Shown here: in pieces, positions 21,342 to 33,600 of the stretch | How the letters are laid out: every line of letters begins with the position of its first letter | Numbering within the stretch: the first letter of the stretch is position 1 | Assembly (NCBI GenBank): GCA_036320915.1 | Contig: JAXBDG010000002.1 | Location: 248,001-312,000, forward strand | Source: Linnemannia elongata | Taxonomy: Eukaryota; Mortierellomycota; Mortierellomycetes; Mortierellales; Mortierellaceae | Reading direction: 5' to 3' | Length of the DNA: 64,000 nt | Made by a program: the position numbers and the translations under genes | The notes under the pieces: model-generated | What the model saw: only the letters and a program-made list of their open reading frames with translations | What the model was told of the DNA's origin: nothing | Databases searched by the model: none

Positions 21342-23349
21342 ACCCCATTATTTTATGACTGAATCCATTTTCCTATTGTCAACCAAGGAACAAGTAGTTC
21401 TATGAGGGGAAAGGGGGGGGGCTGTGGTTCATTCTTTTTGATAGGATGCTGGGTAAAGGCCATGTACCTTTTGTATATCGGCTGCGGTGAGTCATTTTAC
21501 GCTCTTCGTCCACATGAGTGCTAATGCCTGCATACGGAAAGGTGTAACGCCGCCGTCCTAGCCTCATCCACTATAGTCGATTTATCGTGCAGCCTGAAAG
21601 GTGCAGGTGCTCATGTGGGTGCTCCGAGTGACATAGGGCAAGCTGAAAAGTTCCGTCGGGCATTTCTGGATGCATCAAGAATGGGTGCGACTTCTTCTTT
21701 CTTTTCTGGTATTACTTGGGCCTCTGGTGACAATGAGAAGCAGGTGACGATGCGGTGGGTGAGATGGCCCATACCCACTGGCTGAATCTGCTTTTTGTTA
21801 TCGCCTGGCAGCTATGCGTTGAGAGGGTAAAAGGGAAAAAGGAAACGAAAAAAGGGGGATAAGAGGAATAGAAAACAACCATAGCTGCTGGAGGGCATAG
21901 GAGAAGGATAATGATGTGCTGGTCAGAGGGGATGTGATAGATGATTTTGGTCAGTTCACTTTCCAGTTTTTCACTGACACCTTTTTTCTTTGCTTCTTTC
22001 CTGCAATTTCTTGCCTAGAGTCGCTCAAATTCATATCAAATGAGATGTAGTCAGACTCTCGATCGAACATAGTACAGGAAGCAGTTGCATGATAACGGAA
22101 TCATATCTCTACTTTTGCTAAAGAAATGACATAGAGAACTTAATAAAACCAAAACTTATTTAACTGGAAATGTGCAGCATTCCTATTTCTTATTCATAAA
22201 ACTGCGAGGACTGCTTGAACGGAAAAAGCCAAGTTCTGCAAATTTCTTTGTGCACGGTGTAGAGAGTGGGTGCACATACAGCACTTTTACTCCTCTCTAC
22301 TTTTAGTCAACGAATCCTATGATAAGGTTCCTCATTCTTATTCACGCTGAGTAACAGTATAGGTGATCGTTTTCGGGATCTTTTTACTGCGCTACAACCT
22401 TCAGTAATTTCACACGCCCTTTTCACCTCTTGAGAACTGCCTGCATGAAGAGGGAGATTCCGAGGGCGGAATCATTCACTGTCAAAGGCCAACGTAGGCA
22501 GACGCTCTTGTAAATGTTGCACTGCGTCGAAACCTTAACGACTGGATGGCTGCGAATCATTGCATCCTTTCTAGTAGTATCTTTCCCGGATGAAAATAAT
22601 GAGATTGTGGACAACTTTATAACTCCTTGTTTTCAGATTGTTCTGAGAATGATTTTAGGGGATGTACTCAGGGATCTTAGATAAGACGGAGTAGGATGGA
22701 ACAGATAGTCATGAACCGTTCGACAAGCGTAAAGTATTTGCAAGGAAAGTATTGTACTCACAGCTGTATCTATGATTTACTTTTGTTACTCTCGCAACGC
22801 AGCCTTGTAGCTTTGGCATATGTACTTTGAAGAGTAAATCTCGCAACTTCCAGTAGTAAGCATTTTTCATCGCAACTTGACGTAAATACATGTTTGCTGA
22901 TATTTCCTTTATCATTATTTTATTCCTCTATAGAATGAGCCAAAGAACAAGAACGCAGCTTGACGCGTCGGGAAAAAAAAAGCGGTGCGGTACGATTGAT
23001 CATCAATTTTTTGGAGATAGACACAGTTACGTGTCCACTCGACCACAAAAAAGCCTGTTCAATCAACCTCCACCTTTAACCATCCCACTCATCAGTTTAA
23101 CTCTACTTCTGTGTAACTTTTATTCCTTACTCATTAGTCTCTCTGCTTTGTCCTCCCACTTACACATGTTCAAAATAAAATAAAAAGAATGGATAAAGAA
23201 ACAAGAAGGTTGCTGATGGACGTGGAGATAGCAGTATCGTCAAGACACCCAAGAGAAGCCTCTCTGTTTCTCAAGTACAGTACCCTTGTGAATGCACAAG
23301 TGCCCAGTACGATGAAATATCCCACATTGGTACAGCAACTAATATATCG

Positions 23350-24200
23350 TTCACATATTATTGTGAAACAATATAGATCCAGCAGGAAATCGAGCAGTTG
23401 GAAAAACTCTGAGGTCGTTGCAATGCTATCCAGCACTTTGGTATAGTCTACGACTTGAATGGGATGTATTCTCGATAGGAACTCTATCTTCCCAAGAGCC
23501 TGGTGCAGCTGATTTCCAAGCGCAAGCTCTTAACCGAGCCCAAAGTTCGCTACTTTGGGAAACATATTGTCGAGGACGTACGAGTGATTCATCGAAACAA
23601 TGTCACTCATTGTAATTTGAATCCGGAAAACATGTTGGTTAGTGAAGGAATGGTTCTTAAGATCCTGGGCTTTGAATCCTCTATTCAAGATTCACTGAGA
23701 TCCACGTAAGTTTGTTTCAAGAAGTTGTTGCGTGCTTTGTCCGTCTTTAATCATCTTTTACCCGCATAGACTACCATATCACTGACCATACTTGTTACTT
23801 GATATGGACAGTAGATTCATTGGTACAGTGGGATTTACTGGGCCTGAGGTTTTCAAGAAGGAAGGGCACACGACTGGAATGGTTGTTTTTTCTATCGGCA
23901 ATATAATGTACATAATGTTCAAGCAGGCGGCCCATCATTACAAACGAGTAAGTTTCAACAAGGCTGTTGTGGACACTGCTAACATTGGGATTAACGGCAA
24001 TCGAACATGAAATTCGTACAACCATATCTAACCATTCGACCAACTTGGATGTAAAGTGTGCCAGCCACCGGGAAAAATTTACAAAAGGATCCGAGGAAGC
24101 AAAAATGCAAGGAAATTTGTCAATTGGACGCCCAAGATCGACTCTAAAAAGTGCATTCTGATCATTGATCCGGCACCCCACGACTCTCTTAAGGACGGGT
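23350..24200 (+). pseudogene. Kinase pseudogene K3 (pseudokinase type)
   Basis: The exon at about 23380-23709 aligns with the 326-nt exon of K1: KVRYFGKHIVEDVRVIH, THCNLNPENMLV, LKILGFESS. Like K1 it has HCN instead of HRD and Gly at the DFG Asp position, so the parent was probably already a pseudokinase. Two in-frame stops (TGA near 23412, TAG near 23478) interrupt it. The next exon (about 23813-23948) still reads FIGTVGFTGPEVF...VVFSIGNIMYIMF and ends at a good GTAAGT donor. A decayed last exon continues to about 24200. The upstream ORF from 23189 occupies the N-lobe position but has no clear kinase motif. Confidence 0.75.
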
Positions 24201-24239
24201 TTTGCCCCACTGTTTTATTTTAGGATATGATCAAAAGAG

Positions 24240-25075
24240 TTAACGAGTCCTAAGCAGCCTTTTATGTATCTGAGTATTGACAGGAGCATAGTTGAGCCAC
24301 TTCGTTAAAGAAAAGAAAAGAAAAAGAAAAGAAAAAGAAAATGAACCGCCAGGAGAGAGGAGAAAGAAACTGGGGGTCTTTGGTCCCTATGCAGATATAT
24401 ATATGATGAATGATAGCTACTACTCCTAGCATAGAATGAAGAGAGTGGAGAGGTATGTGTGAGCCTTGATCGCCGTACTAGCTGTCGTTTGTTCGCAGAT
24501 GTGGTTGACATTGTCAAAATAAAGGTTTCAAAAAGCAAAGTTGGCAACATTGGGGCTGTTCATTCCGCTCAAAAAACTATAAACGCGACTGGTCAGTTGG
24601 CGAAAGTGCAAATTTCACTATTTGATTGAATCTATAGTAGGACAAACACTACTAGTCTAATATTCCACCAAGATAGCCTGTCCGTACCTGAGGCACAACT
24701 ATCGAGAACAAGTAAATGGTATAGGTGAAATTGTACGGGGGCTTGAAGTGTGGCAGAAGCAGGTGCCTGGCATTCCACGTGAGGCAAGGTAGAAAGTAAA
24801 ACGGAATGGCAAAGAGACGTTTGGAGATGTGTCTGAGGTGAAGGATAATCAAGGGTGGTCCACAAAAATGTTTACAAGAAAGACGTCAAAGGCCACAAGG
24901 GAGTAAGTAATCAAGTCTAGTTGGCATATGTGTTCTTTGAGACAAAGGAAATGAGAACATATCAAGTATCATTTTTCTTTTCAATCACCCCGTTCAGAGA
25001 GAGAGAGAGAGAGAGAGAGAGGAATTGGGAAATGAGAGAAAGTCATTCGGTTGTTGCATTCAACAAAAAAAAGAG
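24240..25075 (+). repeat. Direct repeat, tail part of the unit (partner 15075-16330)
   Basis: Same order of blocks as 15075-16330, without the 440-bp extra segment. Ends in (GA)n at about 25000-25021 and TCATTCGGTTGTTGCATTC. Beyond 25075 the two copies no longer match, marking the right edge of the duplicated region. Confidence 0.8.
24690..24870 (-). pseudogene. Relic of a hydrophobic (membrane-like) protein exon, copy 2
   Basis: Counterpart of 15945-16120, with nearly the same peptide (KRLFAIPFYFLPCLTWNA) and the same one-base frame change to the upstream hydrophobic stretch (AFDVFLVNIFVDHP). Sharing the frame break means it predates the duplication, or that a splice junction lies there. 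Family not recognised. Confidence 0.35.
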
Positions 25076-26049
25076 GGGAAAGAGTGAAAGACCTTAAGGA
25101 GAAGGCTAATGATGATATGGAGGGGCCACCATAAGGTGGATTGAAGCTAATTTAAAGTCACAACAGAAAAAAACAGTAGCTGGGGGAGAACCACATATGT
25201 TTTTAATCCTTGCTTTACGATGATGCCAAGGTAGATGAAGGCTGATGCGAACAACAATACATGACCCTCTCTACTAAGTCATTTCCAACAGAAACATCCA
25301 TTGGAAGAGGTCTCCAATTTATAGTTTTTTTGAGAATTGGATGACTAAAAGAAGAAAAGTGCGATCAAGTGTTGAGAGAAAATTAAATGATGGTAATAGA
25401 TCAAGGACGAGAACTACATTGTTCCGGCTTGCAACCTTTCCTCTGACTGTGGAGTCAATAAAACGCCACACTCGCATCCGCATACATATATAGGACGCGA
25501 AAATATGTAGTTCCGGCCAATGGGCGACCATCAACTGCGCCTCTGCTCGTCCCCATTGTAATTTCGCCTCTTCAGTGGTAACCGAAATTGATCGTCGATG
25601 CAACTGCATCTGGCTTAACGTACAGTGGACTGAGCATGGCTCTCTATACATTGTTTCCCTTTTGGTTAGGGGGAATGCTTCTGGTTCTATGTGCTAGTTA
25701 AAGTTCGGGGGAAACATCAAAATAATGAGTCGACCATATCAAAGCCCATAGGTTGACACAACAAGCTATTGCGCCCATCACTAGACATCCATACCCCTTG
25801 ACACATCAAACAATATCTATTATGGCTCTGATGGGTTTTACCCTCGTTTTCAAATCACTCCGGTTGTGTGGTCGGAAGAAAGTGTCTTGCTGAATCAACC
25901 CTTAATCGAACCATCACCGCCAAGTATCGGCATCAGAGGGCTGGGTTCCTTGATGTTATGATGTGCTGTTGTGCAATGACACGCGTCAAGTCACCGCATG
26001 TGTACATGCATGCACTACTAGTATGCATTGACCTTATCGTCCAGAAGGG
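25076..26049. other. Spacer between duplicated region and secreted-protein gene
   Basis: A minus-strand ORF at 25319-25651 (begins MYREPCSVHC) has no recognised domain. No RNA gene or further repeat was seen. The end of the interval is the promoter region of the gene at 26164. Confidence 0.4.
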
Positions 26050-26057
26050 TATAAAAA
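26050..26057 (+). promoter_or_regulatory. TATA box of the secreted-protein gene
   Basis: TATAAAAA, 107 bases before the ATG at 26164, followed by a T/C-rich leader. A canonical TATA at this distance is consistent with a strongly or conditionally expressed gene. Confidence 0.55.
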
Positions 26058-26163
26058 TAACGAGTTTCTTCTCCTCTGAAGGTTCTTTTTTCATCCACAC
26101 CAGCTTTCTCTCACTTTCATTCTTTCCTTAACGATCACACGCCTCATTACCTACCATATCCAA

Positions 26164-26688
26164 ATGGCTCCTCGAAAGACCATTCTGCTGCTGACTGCCG
26201 CCCTGCTAGCTACCATGGCCCTGAACGCATCCAACGCCGCGCCCGTCTCAATCAGGCAATCGTCTACATCCGTCTCCAAGCGCCAGACCGTCTCTCTCAC
26301 CAAGTCCCAAATCAGATCCCTCTCCAAGCGTCAGCTCCAGGCCATTATTCTCGCCAAGCGTGACCATGGTGACGATTCGGACTCTAACGACGACGACGAT
26401 GATGATTCCGACTCTGACGACGACGATGATGACTCGGATTCTGACGACGACGACGACGATGATGATGATGACCACCGCCACCGCCACCGCCGTAAGCACA
26501 GAAAGACCAAGCTTGTCCGTGTTCCTAAGCCATTCCCAGTCCCTAAGCCCTTCCCCTACCCCGTCCCGGCTCCAGTCCCAGCTCCTGTCGCCGTGCCTGC
26601 ACCTGTTCCTATCCCTCTTGGAGGTGGCCCTGGTGGATTTGGAGGATTTGGCGGACCCATTGGACCTGCTGGACCTGGACCCTTTTAG
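26164..26688 (+). CDS. Small secreted protein with Kex2 sites, Asp/Ser repeats and Pro-rich tail
   Basis: Single-exon ORF of 174 aa. Residues 1-26 form a typical signal peptide (basic start, hydrophobic LLLTAALLATMAL, then SNAAP cleavage-like site). Three Lys-Arg sites follow (VSKRQ, LSKRQ, LAKRD), the known recognition pattern of Kex2-type proteases. The middle is an almost pure Asp/Ser block of about 35 residues, then a His/Arg block (HRHRHRRKHRK), then Pro-Val-Pro-Ala repeats and a Gly/Phe/Pro-rich end. No Cys is seen after the signal. The acidic and His-rich blocks could bind metal or mineral, or act as a propeptide and peptide precursor; this is inference. I do not recognise a named family. 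Confidence 0.85.
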   Translation: MAPRKTILLLTAALLATMALNASNAAPVSIRQSSTSVSKRQTVSLTKSQIRSLSKRQLQAIILAKRDHGDDSDSNDDDDDDSDSDDDDDDSDSDDDDDDDDDDHRHRHRRKHRKTKLVRVPKPFPVPKPFPYPVPAPVPAPVAVPAPVPIPLGGGPGGFGGFGGPIGPAGPGPF

Positions 26689-27185
26689 TTTGCATTTTCT
26701 TTTCTTGGTGATCGGTAGATTCTTTTACAAAATACCCAGTGCCAATTTTTGTTGTAGGCCTCATGACCATTAACGAGTAGTCGAAAGAAAAGGGAGGAGA
26801 ATTAGGCACAATACCCCCATGAAAATAAAACAGAAGCAATGCAGTGAAAGTCGACGTGTGTTACTGTCACTACTTGTCTTATCTCTGTCGAGGACGTATC
26901 TATTGTTCACTCACCGGAGTCGGAGCTGTCTTGTCTCTCTCCTAGCGGCAAGCACACACTATCCATGAATGATGATGACCCATTGTAGATTCATCCAGTG
27001 TCTCTCTACTCTAGCGCCACCAATCAGCCGCAGTCACTTATTGTGGTAATGTGGTATTCTATGCAATTCTATTATTGTTTGTACGTAGAATCGCTTTGTA
27101 CTTAAAAAACATGCCTTTGAATAAAAGTACAACTTTGTCTGCTCCTTTTTTTTCAACACACCTTCTCTTCTTCACTCTCATAACC
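26689..27185. other. Intergenic spacer before GluRS
   Basis: Contains the 3' region of the secreted-protein gene and the GluRS promoter/leader. No conserved ORF or RNA gene seen. Confidence 0.5.
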
Positions 27186-30100
27186 ATGGCCACTGTTGTC
27201 ATTGCCCAGAAGGCTTCCACGCTGGCCTATGGTAATAATAGCAACACAGGAACTCTCTGTCACACTCACAAGGAGATCAAACAACCGCAACCCTGCTTTT
27301 CTGGATTAATCACCGCCATGCGTCAAAAACAAAGGAGTGACGATGGCTCAAAGCAATACAAGACACGCTCTGACCCGGTTCATTCTCTTTTGCGTGTGTG
27401 TGTCCATGAATAGCGCCCATCGTCCTCGCCCATGCCTTGAACAACCCCGCCGTCGTCAAGGTTGAGTACAAGAACGTCCCCACCCTCGCCGAGCATAACA
27501 ACGCCACCGTCGCTTTGACTGCCAACGGGTAGGTGACTTTGGAATGAGACTTACTGATCGGGGCACCGGTCTGCTTTTGACTCGTGAGAACAAAACCGTG
27601 CATAGCAAGCAGAATCTACTCGCAAAGATGCTGACAACATGCTCTTTGCGTTTGTTGTAAATAGAACCACTTTGACCTCTGTCAGCGCTATCCTCAGATA
27701 CATCGTCCGATCCCACAAGAACACCCTCTACGGATCTGATCCCGCCTCCACCAGCGTCGTAAGTGTCTCTTCTCACTCGGTGTACGGTAGAGGCGACAGT
27801 CAAAAGAAAACAAAAAGCCATATGCAACCATCAGGGGTTCAGCCCCCACTGACCCACCTCGTTATTATGCCATGTTGTAGATTGACGACTTTATTGACAA
27901 GAGCCAGGATATCGTCAACAGTTCAGACTTCAAGACCTTGGACGTCATCTTCCAGCAGTTGAACCACCACTTGACCCTTCGCAGCTACTTTGTCGGCCAC
28001 AAGCCCTCGGTTGCCGATATTGCCATCTGGGGTGCCCTCAAGGCCAACGCCATTTTCGCCCGCCAGATCAAGACTGGAAAGGACCTTGGTGCCTACCTCG
28101 GCCGCTGGTTCAACCATATGTCTGCTCAGGCTTTCGTCGAGGGTTCCCTCGCTGAGGTCGCCAAGGCTAACGACAGCACCAAAGTTGTACGTATTTTTTT
28201 CTCAGCTTACACGAATTGTTGAGGGTGTCCGCACTCAATTTCCTTCTTCCTTGGCACACAATTAACACGGATACTTCTTTTTTCATGCAAATGAACATAG
28301 GCTAAGGCTGATCAGGGATCGTTCGACATTAACTTGATTGGCGCCGAGATGGGCAAGGTTGTGACCCGTTTCCCCCCAGAGCCCTCAGGTTACCTTCACA
28401 TTGGACACGCCAAAGCTGCCCTGTTGAACAAGTACTTTGCCGACCAATACAAGGGTCGTCTCATTATCCGTTTCGATGACACCAACCCCAGCAAGGAGAA
28501 GGAGGAGTACGAGCATTCGATCAAGGAGGATTTGTTGAAGATTGGCATTGACTCTTCGGTCGTGTCTTATACCTCAGACTACTTTGATACCATCTACAAC
28601 TATGCCCTTCAGCTGATCAAGGAGGGTAAGGCCTACTGTGATACCACCGGCCAGGAGCAGATGCGTGCCGAACGTATGGACGGCATTGCCTCCCAGTGCC
28701 GTGACTTGTCGGTCGAGGAGAACTTGCGTCGCTTCGAGGAGATGAAGAACGCTACCGAGTTCGGACAGACTTGCTGTCTTCGTGCCAAGATCTCGGTCGA
28801 TAACCTGAACAAGGCCCTCCGTGATCCCGTCATCTACCGCTGCAACCTCATCCCCCACGCCCGTACTGGGTAAGAATTTTTTCTTCACTTTTGCTTGTGC
28901 ACGCTGTTTGTTCATTCACTAGCTGTTGATTTTGCTTGCTAATTAATGGTTGCTGTCATTTTGATTCCCAATTACGATGTGATAGCACCCAGTGGAAGAT
29001 GTACCCCTTGTACGATCTTGCCTGCCCCATCGTCGACTCTCTCGAGGGCGTCACTCATGCCCTCCGCACGGACGAGTACCACGACCGCAACCCTCAGTAC
29101 CAGTGGTTCCTCGACAACCTCGGCCTTCGCCAGGTTCACATCTGGGAGTACTCTCGTCTCTCCTTCGTCTACACTCTCATGTCGAAGCGTAAGCTCACCT
29201 GGTTCGTTGACCAGGGCCGTGTTTCTGGATGGGATGATCCCCGCTTCCCTACCATCCGTGGTATCCTCCGTCGTGGTCTGACCATGGAGGCGCTTAAGGC
29301 TTATATCCTCATGCAGGGTGCGTCAACCAACTATATTACCTTGGAGTGGGATAAGCTTTGGGCTGTTAACCGCAAGCAGATTGATCCTGTTGCTCCCCGT
29401 CATACTGCTATCGATGCCGTCAACAAGGTCAAGGTCAATGTTGCCGGTGCTGACGCTTATGCCCTCAAGGAGGTGCCCCGTCACAAGAAGAATGAGGAGC
29501 TTGGAAGCAAGATGACTGCCTATGGACCCACCATCTGGATGGACCAGGCTGATTGCAAGGAACTCGAGGTCAACGAGGAGGTTACCCTCATGGACTGGGG
29601 TAACGCTTTCATCCGGTCGATCGAGAAGGACTCTCAGGGAGTTGTCACGTCGGTCAATGCCGAGTTGCACTTGGAGGGAGACTTCAAGAAGACCAAAAAG
29701 AAGTTGACCTGGTTGGCTGACGGTCCTGAGCTCGTCAAGGTCGACTTGATGGATTACGATTACCTCATCACCAAGAAGAAGGTCGAGGAGGAGGACGAGC
29801 TCAAGGATCTCTTGACGCCCACGACCGAGTTCAAGACTGAGGCTATTGCTGATGGAAACGTCTCCGAGTTGAACAAGGGTGATATCATCCAGTTTGAGCG
29901 CAAGGGATACTATATTGTTGACGCCATCGCTACCCCTACCACCGTTGCGCGCTTGATTTTGATCCCTGATGGCAAGGCTGCCTCGATCTCGTCCAAGGCT
30001 GCCCCCATCGCCCAGACCGAGGCTAAGGACGCCAAGGATGCCAAGAAGAAGAAGGAGAAGGCCGCCGCCAAGGATGCCCCCGCCGCCAAGGACGCCGCTC

Positions 30101-30393
30101 TTGCCGTCTCTGGAAAGAAGGCCAAGGCCGCTGCCCACGCCGCTGCCCAGAAGCCCGCGCCTACCTGGACCGGCCCCGGCCCCAAGCCCGAGGAGATTGT
30201 CGAGCTCGAGGCCCAGATCGATGCTGCTGGTTTGAAGGTCCGTCAATTGAAGACCGATAAGGCTGATGCCGATACTGTCAAGGTTGCCGTGGATGAGCTT
30301 TTGGCGCTCAAGAAGCAGTTGCCTGTTCGTATTGAGGCCCTCCAGGCCTTGGCTGCTGCTGCCTCTGCTGCTGCTGACAGCTTCAGCCTGTAA
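27186..30393 (+). CDS. GUS1: Cytosolic glutamyl-tRNA synthetase with GST-like N-terminus and WHEP-like C-terminus
   Basis: Six exons: 27186-27231, 27414-27528, 27665-27758, 27881-28186, 28301-28869 and 28986-30393 (stop TAA), about 845 aa. It charges tRNA-Glu with glutamate for cytosolic translation. Residues 1-187 form a GST-C-like region (LRSYFVGHKPSVADIAIWGA), which in yeast binds the Arc1 cofactor. The class I site is at PPEPSGYLHIGH (HIGH, residues 220-223); the KMSKS equivalent is MSKRK near 442 before WDDPRFPTIRG. The anticodon-binding beta-barrels follow. The end is unusual: a Lys/Ala-rich linker and then EAQIDAAGLKVRQLKTDKAD...LLALKKQL (about 780-830), which matches the WHEP pattern. 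Confidence 0.95.
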
Positions 30394-30676
30394 GTAGCTC
30401 ATTCTTTTTGTTCATAGTTATTATTGTTAATACAAATCCATTTTTTTTTTGCAAGTTGACAAAAGACGATGAAACTTTTTCGAGTTTTGTGCTTTGATTG
30501 TGAAAGTGTTGCTTTTTGACGATTTTTATTGTTTTGAAAGATAAAGAGAGAAAAAAGATTAAAGCATGATATGGTACATAGAATGACAAGGAGATTAGCA
30601 ACACAAATAAAAGAACAAGATTTTGCAAAGAAATAAATAGGTGGAAAAAAAAAATGAAAGAAGGGACAGGAGGGGT

Positions 30677-33600
30677 TTAAGACTCCTCCTCCTCCTGAAT
30701 AGCAGCAGGGGCAGCACCGGCACGTTTGCCCATCACAGTCGCCATACTCTGACGCCGACTTGAGTAAGAATCCCTCTTTCCGGCGCCAGGTCCCGAACCA
30801 ACACCGTTTCCAGCGGAGCCAGCAGAGGTCTCGTAGACAGTCTCAAAGGTTCCGAAACTAGGACTCTGGCTACCATTGTTGTGGTGGTTGATACTACTGC
30901 CGCTACCAGCAACAATCGACGACGATCCCAAATGGCTAGGGACACCAGCACCACCAAGACCACCCAATCCACCAAGAGCTCCACCACCGCCACCAAGACC
31001 AGAACCCAACTCACGCTTAGGGAACATTCCCGTGCGAGGGCGAGGTCCATGGATCTTCATCGCCGCCGTAGTCTCATACCCTGCGTTTGGCAGGTTCTGT
31101 TGGATCTTGAGCAACTGCTCTTTCTGGAGTTGCTGAAAGGTCTGTTGTTGCTGCAGCGTCATATTGGCCATAGATCCCGTACTGTTTCGGTATCCACGAC
31201 GGTTACGGCCCGCAAAAGCGTTGGGAGGCCCTTGAGCGGACGAGAAGGAGGACGAGAAGCGGTCCATGGCGGAGGGTGGAGGAGGTGAGGCACGGTGGTC
31301 GGGCATCAAGGAGTCATTGGGCTGGGAGGTCGACAGTCCCTCTGCATTGCTATTATTAGCATTGTTGTTGGCATTCCAGCCAGGCTTGGAGAGACGTTTG
31401 GCAGCGAGGGGTTGGAATCCATTGACGACTTTGCGGGGCGTTGTCGAATCACGATGTTCCTTGATACGAGCCTGGTTCGAAAAGTGCTGATCGAACGAGA
31501 CCAAGGGTCTAGAGGACAAGGGCGAAGGGGGGGACGTTGATTCCAACATGGTCGAGGACGAAGTAGAGGAAGCAGTGGCGTTGGCGGCGGCGGCCGCAAC
31601 GGCGGCAGCAGCACCAGCAGAGTAAGAAAGACTAGACCTTGGGGGTGGATAGCTGGTCGACAAGAGACTAGTTCTCGGCTCCTCCAACATCGCCGACCTC
31701 CTGTTCATCGCCATAGGTGTAGCTGGAATAGGGGCAGCGGCACCAACAGAAGTCGAGTTGTCAGATCCGACGTGGACAGGGATCGCTGAAGCAGCAGCAG
31801 CAGAGTTACGCACAGAATTGGGGCGCAAAGGTGCTGGCGAAGGTGGAGGCGAAGGAATCAGGCTGCATCCATCCGTGAAATCCAAGCGAGGCTGTGTTGT
31901 CGACTCGGATCCAAAGCTCACGTCCGCGGCATCATCTACAGTCTTGCTAACGCTCAGGGCGTCTTCAGCTCCTGCAATAACAGCAGCTGCCGCGGCGTCT
32001 GCTTCAGTCTTGGAATCATGGGCAACGCGGCCCAAGGATGACGATGCAGAAATCGAAGGCGAATAAGTAAGTGCATCCGTAAGGGTCGCACGCACAATAG
32101 TCGTTGGAGTCGAACTATTGTTGGAAACTGTGGCCGATGAGACACCACCACGAGACTGCATGATGGACGAGGGCGCTTTCATGGGAATTGTTTCCTTACG
32201 ACCAGCATCCTTGACATCGTGAGTCGATCCAGTGCGCGAGTGCGTTCCAATGAACTCCTGCGACATATCATCTTGGGTCTCCTCGGCAATCGACGGTGCC
32301 AGTGGGCTGGCACGTCCAGTTCCTGCTGATGCGAAATCCTCCTGTCCATAACGCTCACGCTCTCCGCGCTCCATCTCGACCCCGCGGCGGGGTTGGCCAG
32401 GTGAGGCAGAAGGCGACTGGAACGTGCTCTTGGACAGTGACGTCCTCGATAAATTCAACGACGACTTTCGTGATCCAGATCCACTGTCCAGTGTCAGGCC
32501 AAAGATGTTGCGGTCTCGCATGCTGCTGGTGCTGCTCCGACGACTGCTCAAACTGCCCAAGCTGGCACGCTTCGAGGTGGACACGGCCGAAGTGGGGCTG
32601 GCTGCCTGAATTGCCGACGTAGAACCGCCACCGGCAGCGCCTCCTGTGATTCCTGTAGCTGTTGCGAATGTGGTTGCTGTGATAGGGCTCGAGGGCTCTG
32701 ATCGATCAGCCGCAGAAATGAGGGATCCTGACGACTCATTCGAACGTCTGCCAAGCGAAGCAGCTGTAATACTGGTTCGGCTGGTGGTACGCTTCTTAGG
32801 CCGAACTTCATGCTCCTGGATGACCACTCCGTCACCAAACGTCTTGAGAGGCGGCAATGGGGCGGCAACTGTATGACCATCCTGGTTGCGCAATGGAGGC
32901 AGTGGTCGCTCCGTTGCGTTTGACATGGCCCTTGATCGCCCGCTGACAATCGACGATGTGGAGCTTTCTTGGCTAGCCCGAGAGGATCTGCTAGGTCTAG
33001 TCGCATAGCTAGAATCGACAGACGGCGATGGAGGTGGGTGTGCTGAATCCTGTGGCAGTTGTTGACGAGGGATGCGAGAGGGCGAATTGACGACAGGAGA
33101 CGACGGTGCAGATTTGGAGGGCTTGAATGACGAGAAGGCGGTCATCAACGAGGGCATCGAGGCCTTGGATGCCTTGATCGAGGGCTTCCGGGTGACATCC
33201 TTGTTAGCTCCAGTGTCCTTAAGAATACCGGAAGGAGGTCCGCTTCCATTTACAGATGATGGGATCTGCAGAGAAGGCGCTGAGGCCTGTCGCTTGGAGG
33301 CATCCGAGACGCGTCGAGAATGGCTTACTACAGTGCTTCCAGAAGTCGTGCTCGTTGCGGTGGCCGTTGAACTGGTGCTGGTTGTTGATTGATAAGTGTC
33401 TGTCCGCTCCATCTTTTGCTGCCCAGTCTTGTTCTTCTTTGAGCTGGAAGAAGTTGCGCCAATGTTCTTCTTGCGGGAACCACTCGATTTCAGATGCGCG
33501 CTGGCAGTCGCAGCCACGGCGGCTGCGACAATCTCGTTGATCTCATCGTCTTGGCGGTGGGGATGGTGCCTAGGAGTCGCTCCACCCAATGCGGCCAAAG

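Larger units (their letters stand above)
19870..23190 (+). repeat. Segmental duplication unit, copy 2 (most complete)
   Basis: Partner of inverted copy 1 (6990-10390) and partly of direct copy 3 (12955-15060). Order of content: K2 5' flank with GGGTGCCTGGTAGAGGAGGG, conserved 300-bp block, cassette, pyrimidine tract, 38-aa ORF, palindromic element, second GGATGAGTC-type element, conserved 1-kb noncoding region, then a promoter-like stretch containing GACGCGTCGGGAAAAA leading into kinase relic K3. Confidence 0.85.

Noticed and set aside
29323..30402. 359-aa minus-strand ORF antisense to GluRS
   Set aside because: Leu/Gly-rich mirror of the GluRS codon bias, not an independent gene. The same applies to the minus-strand ORF at 1825-2469 opposite MTAP.
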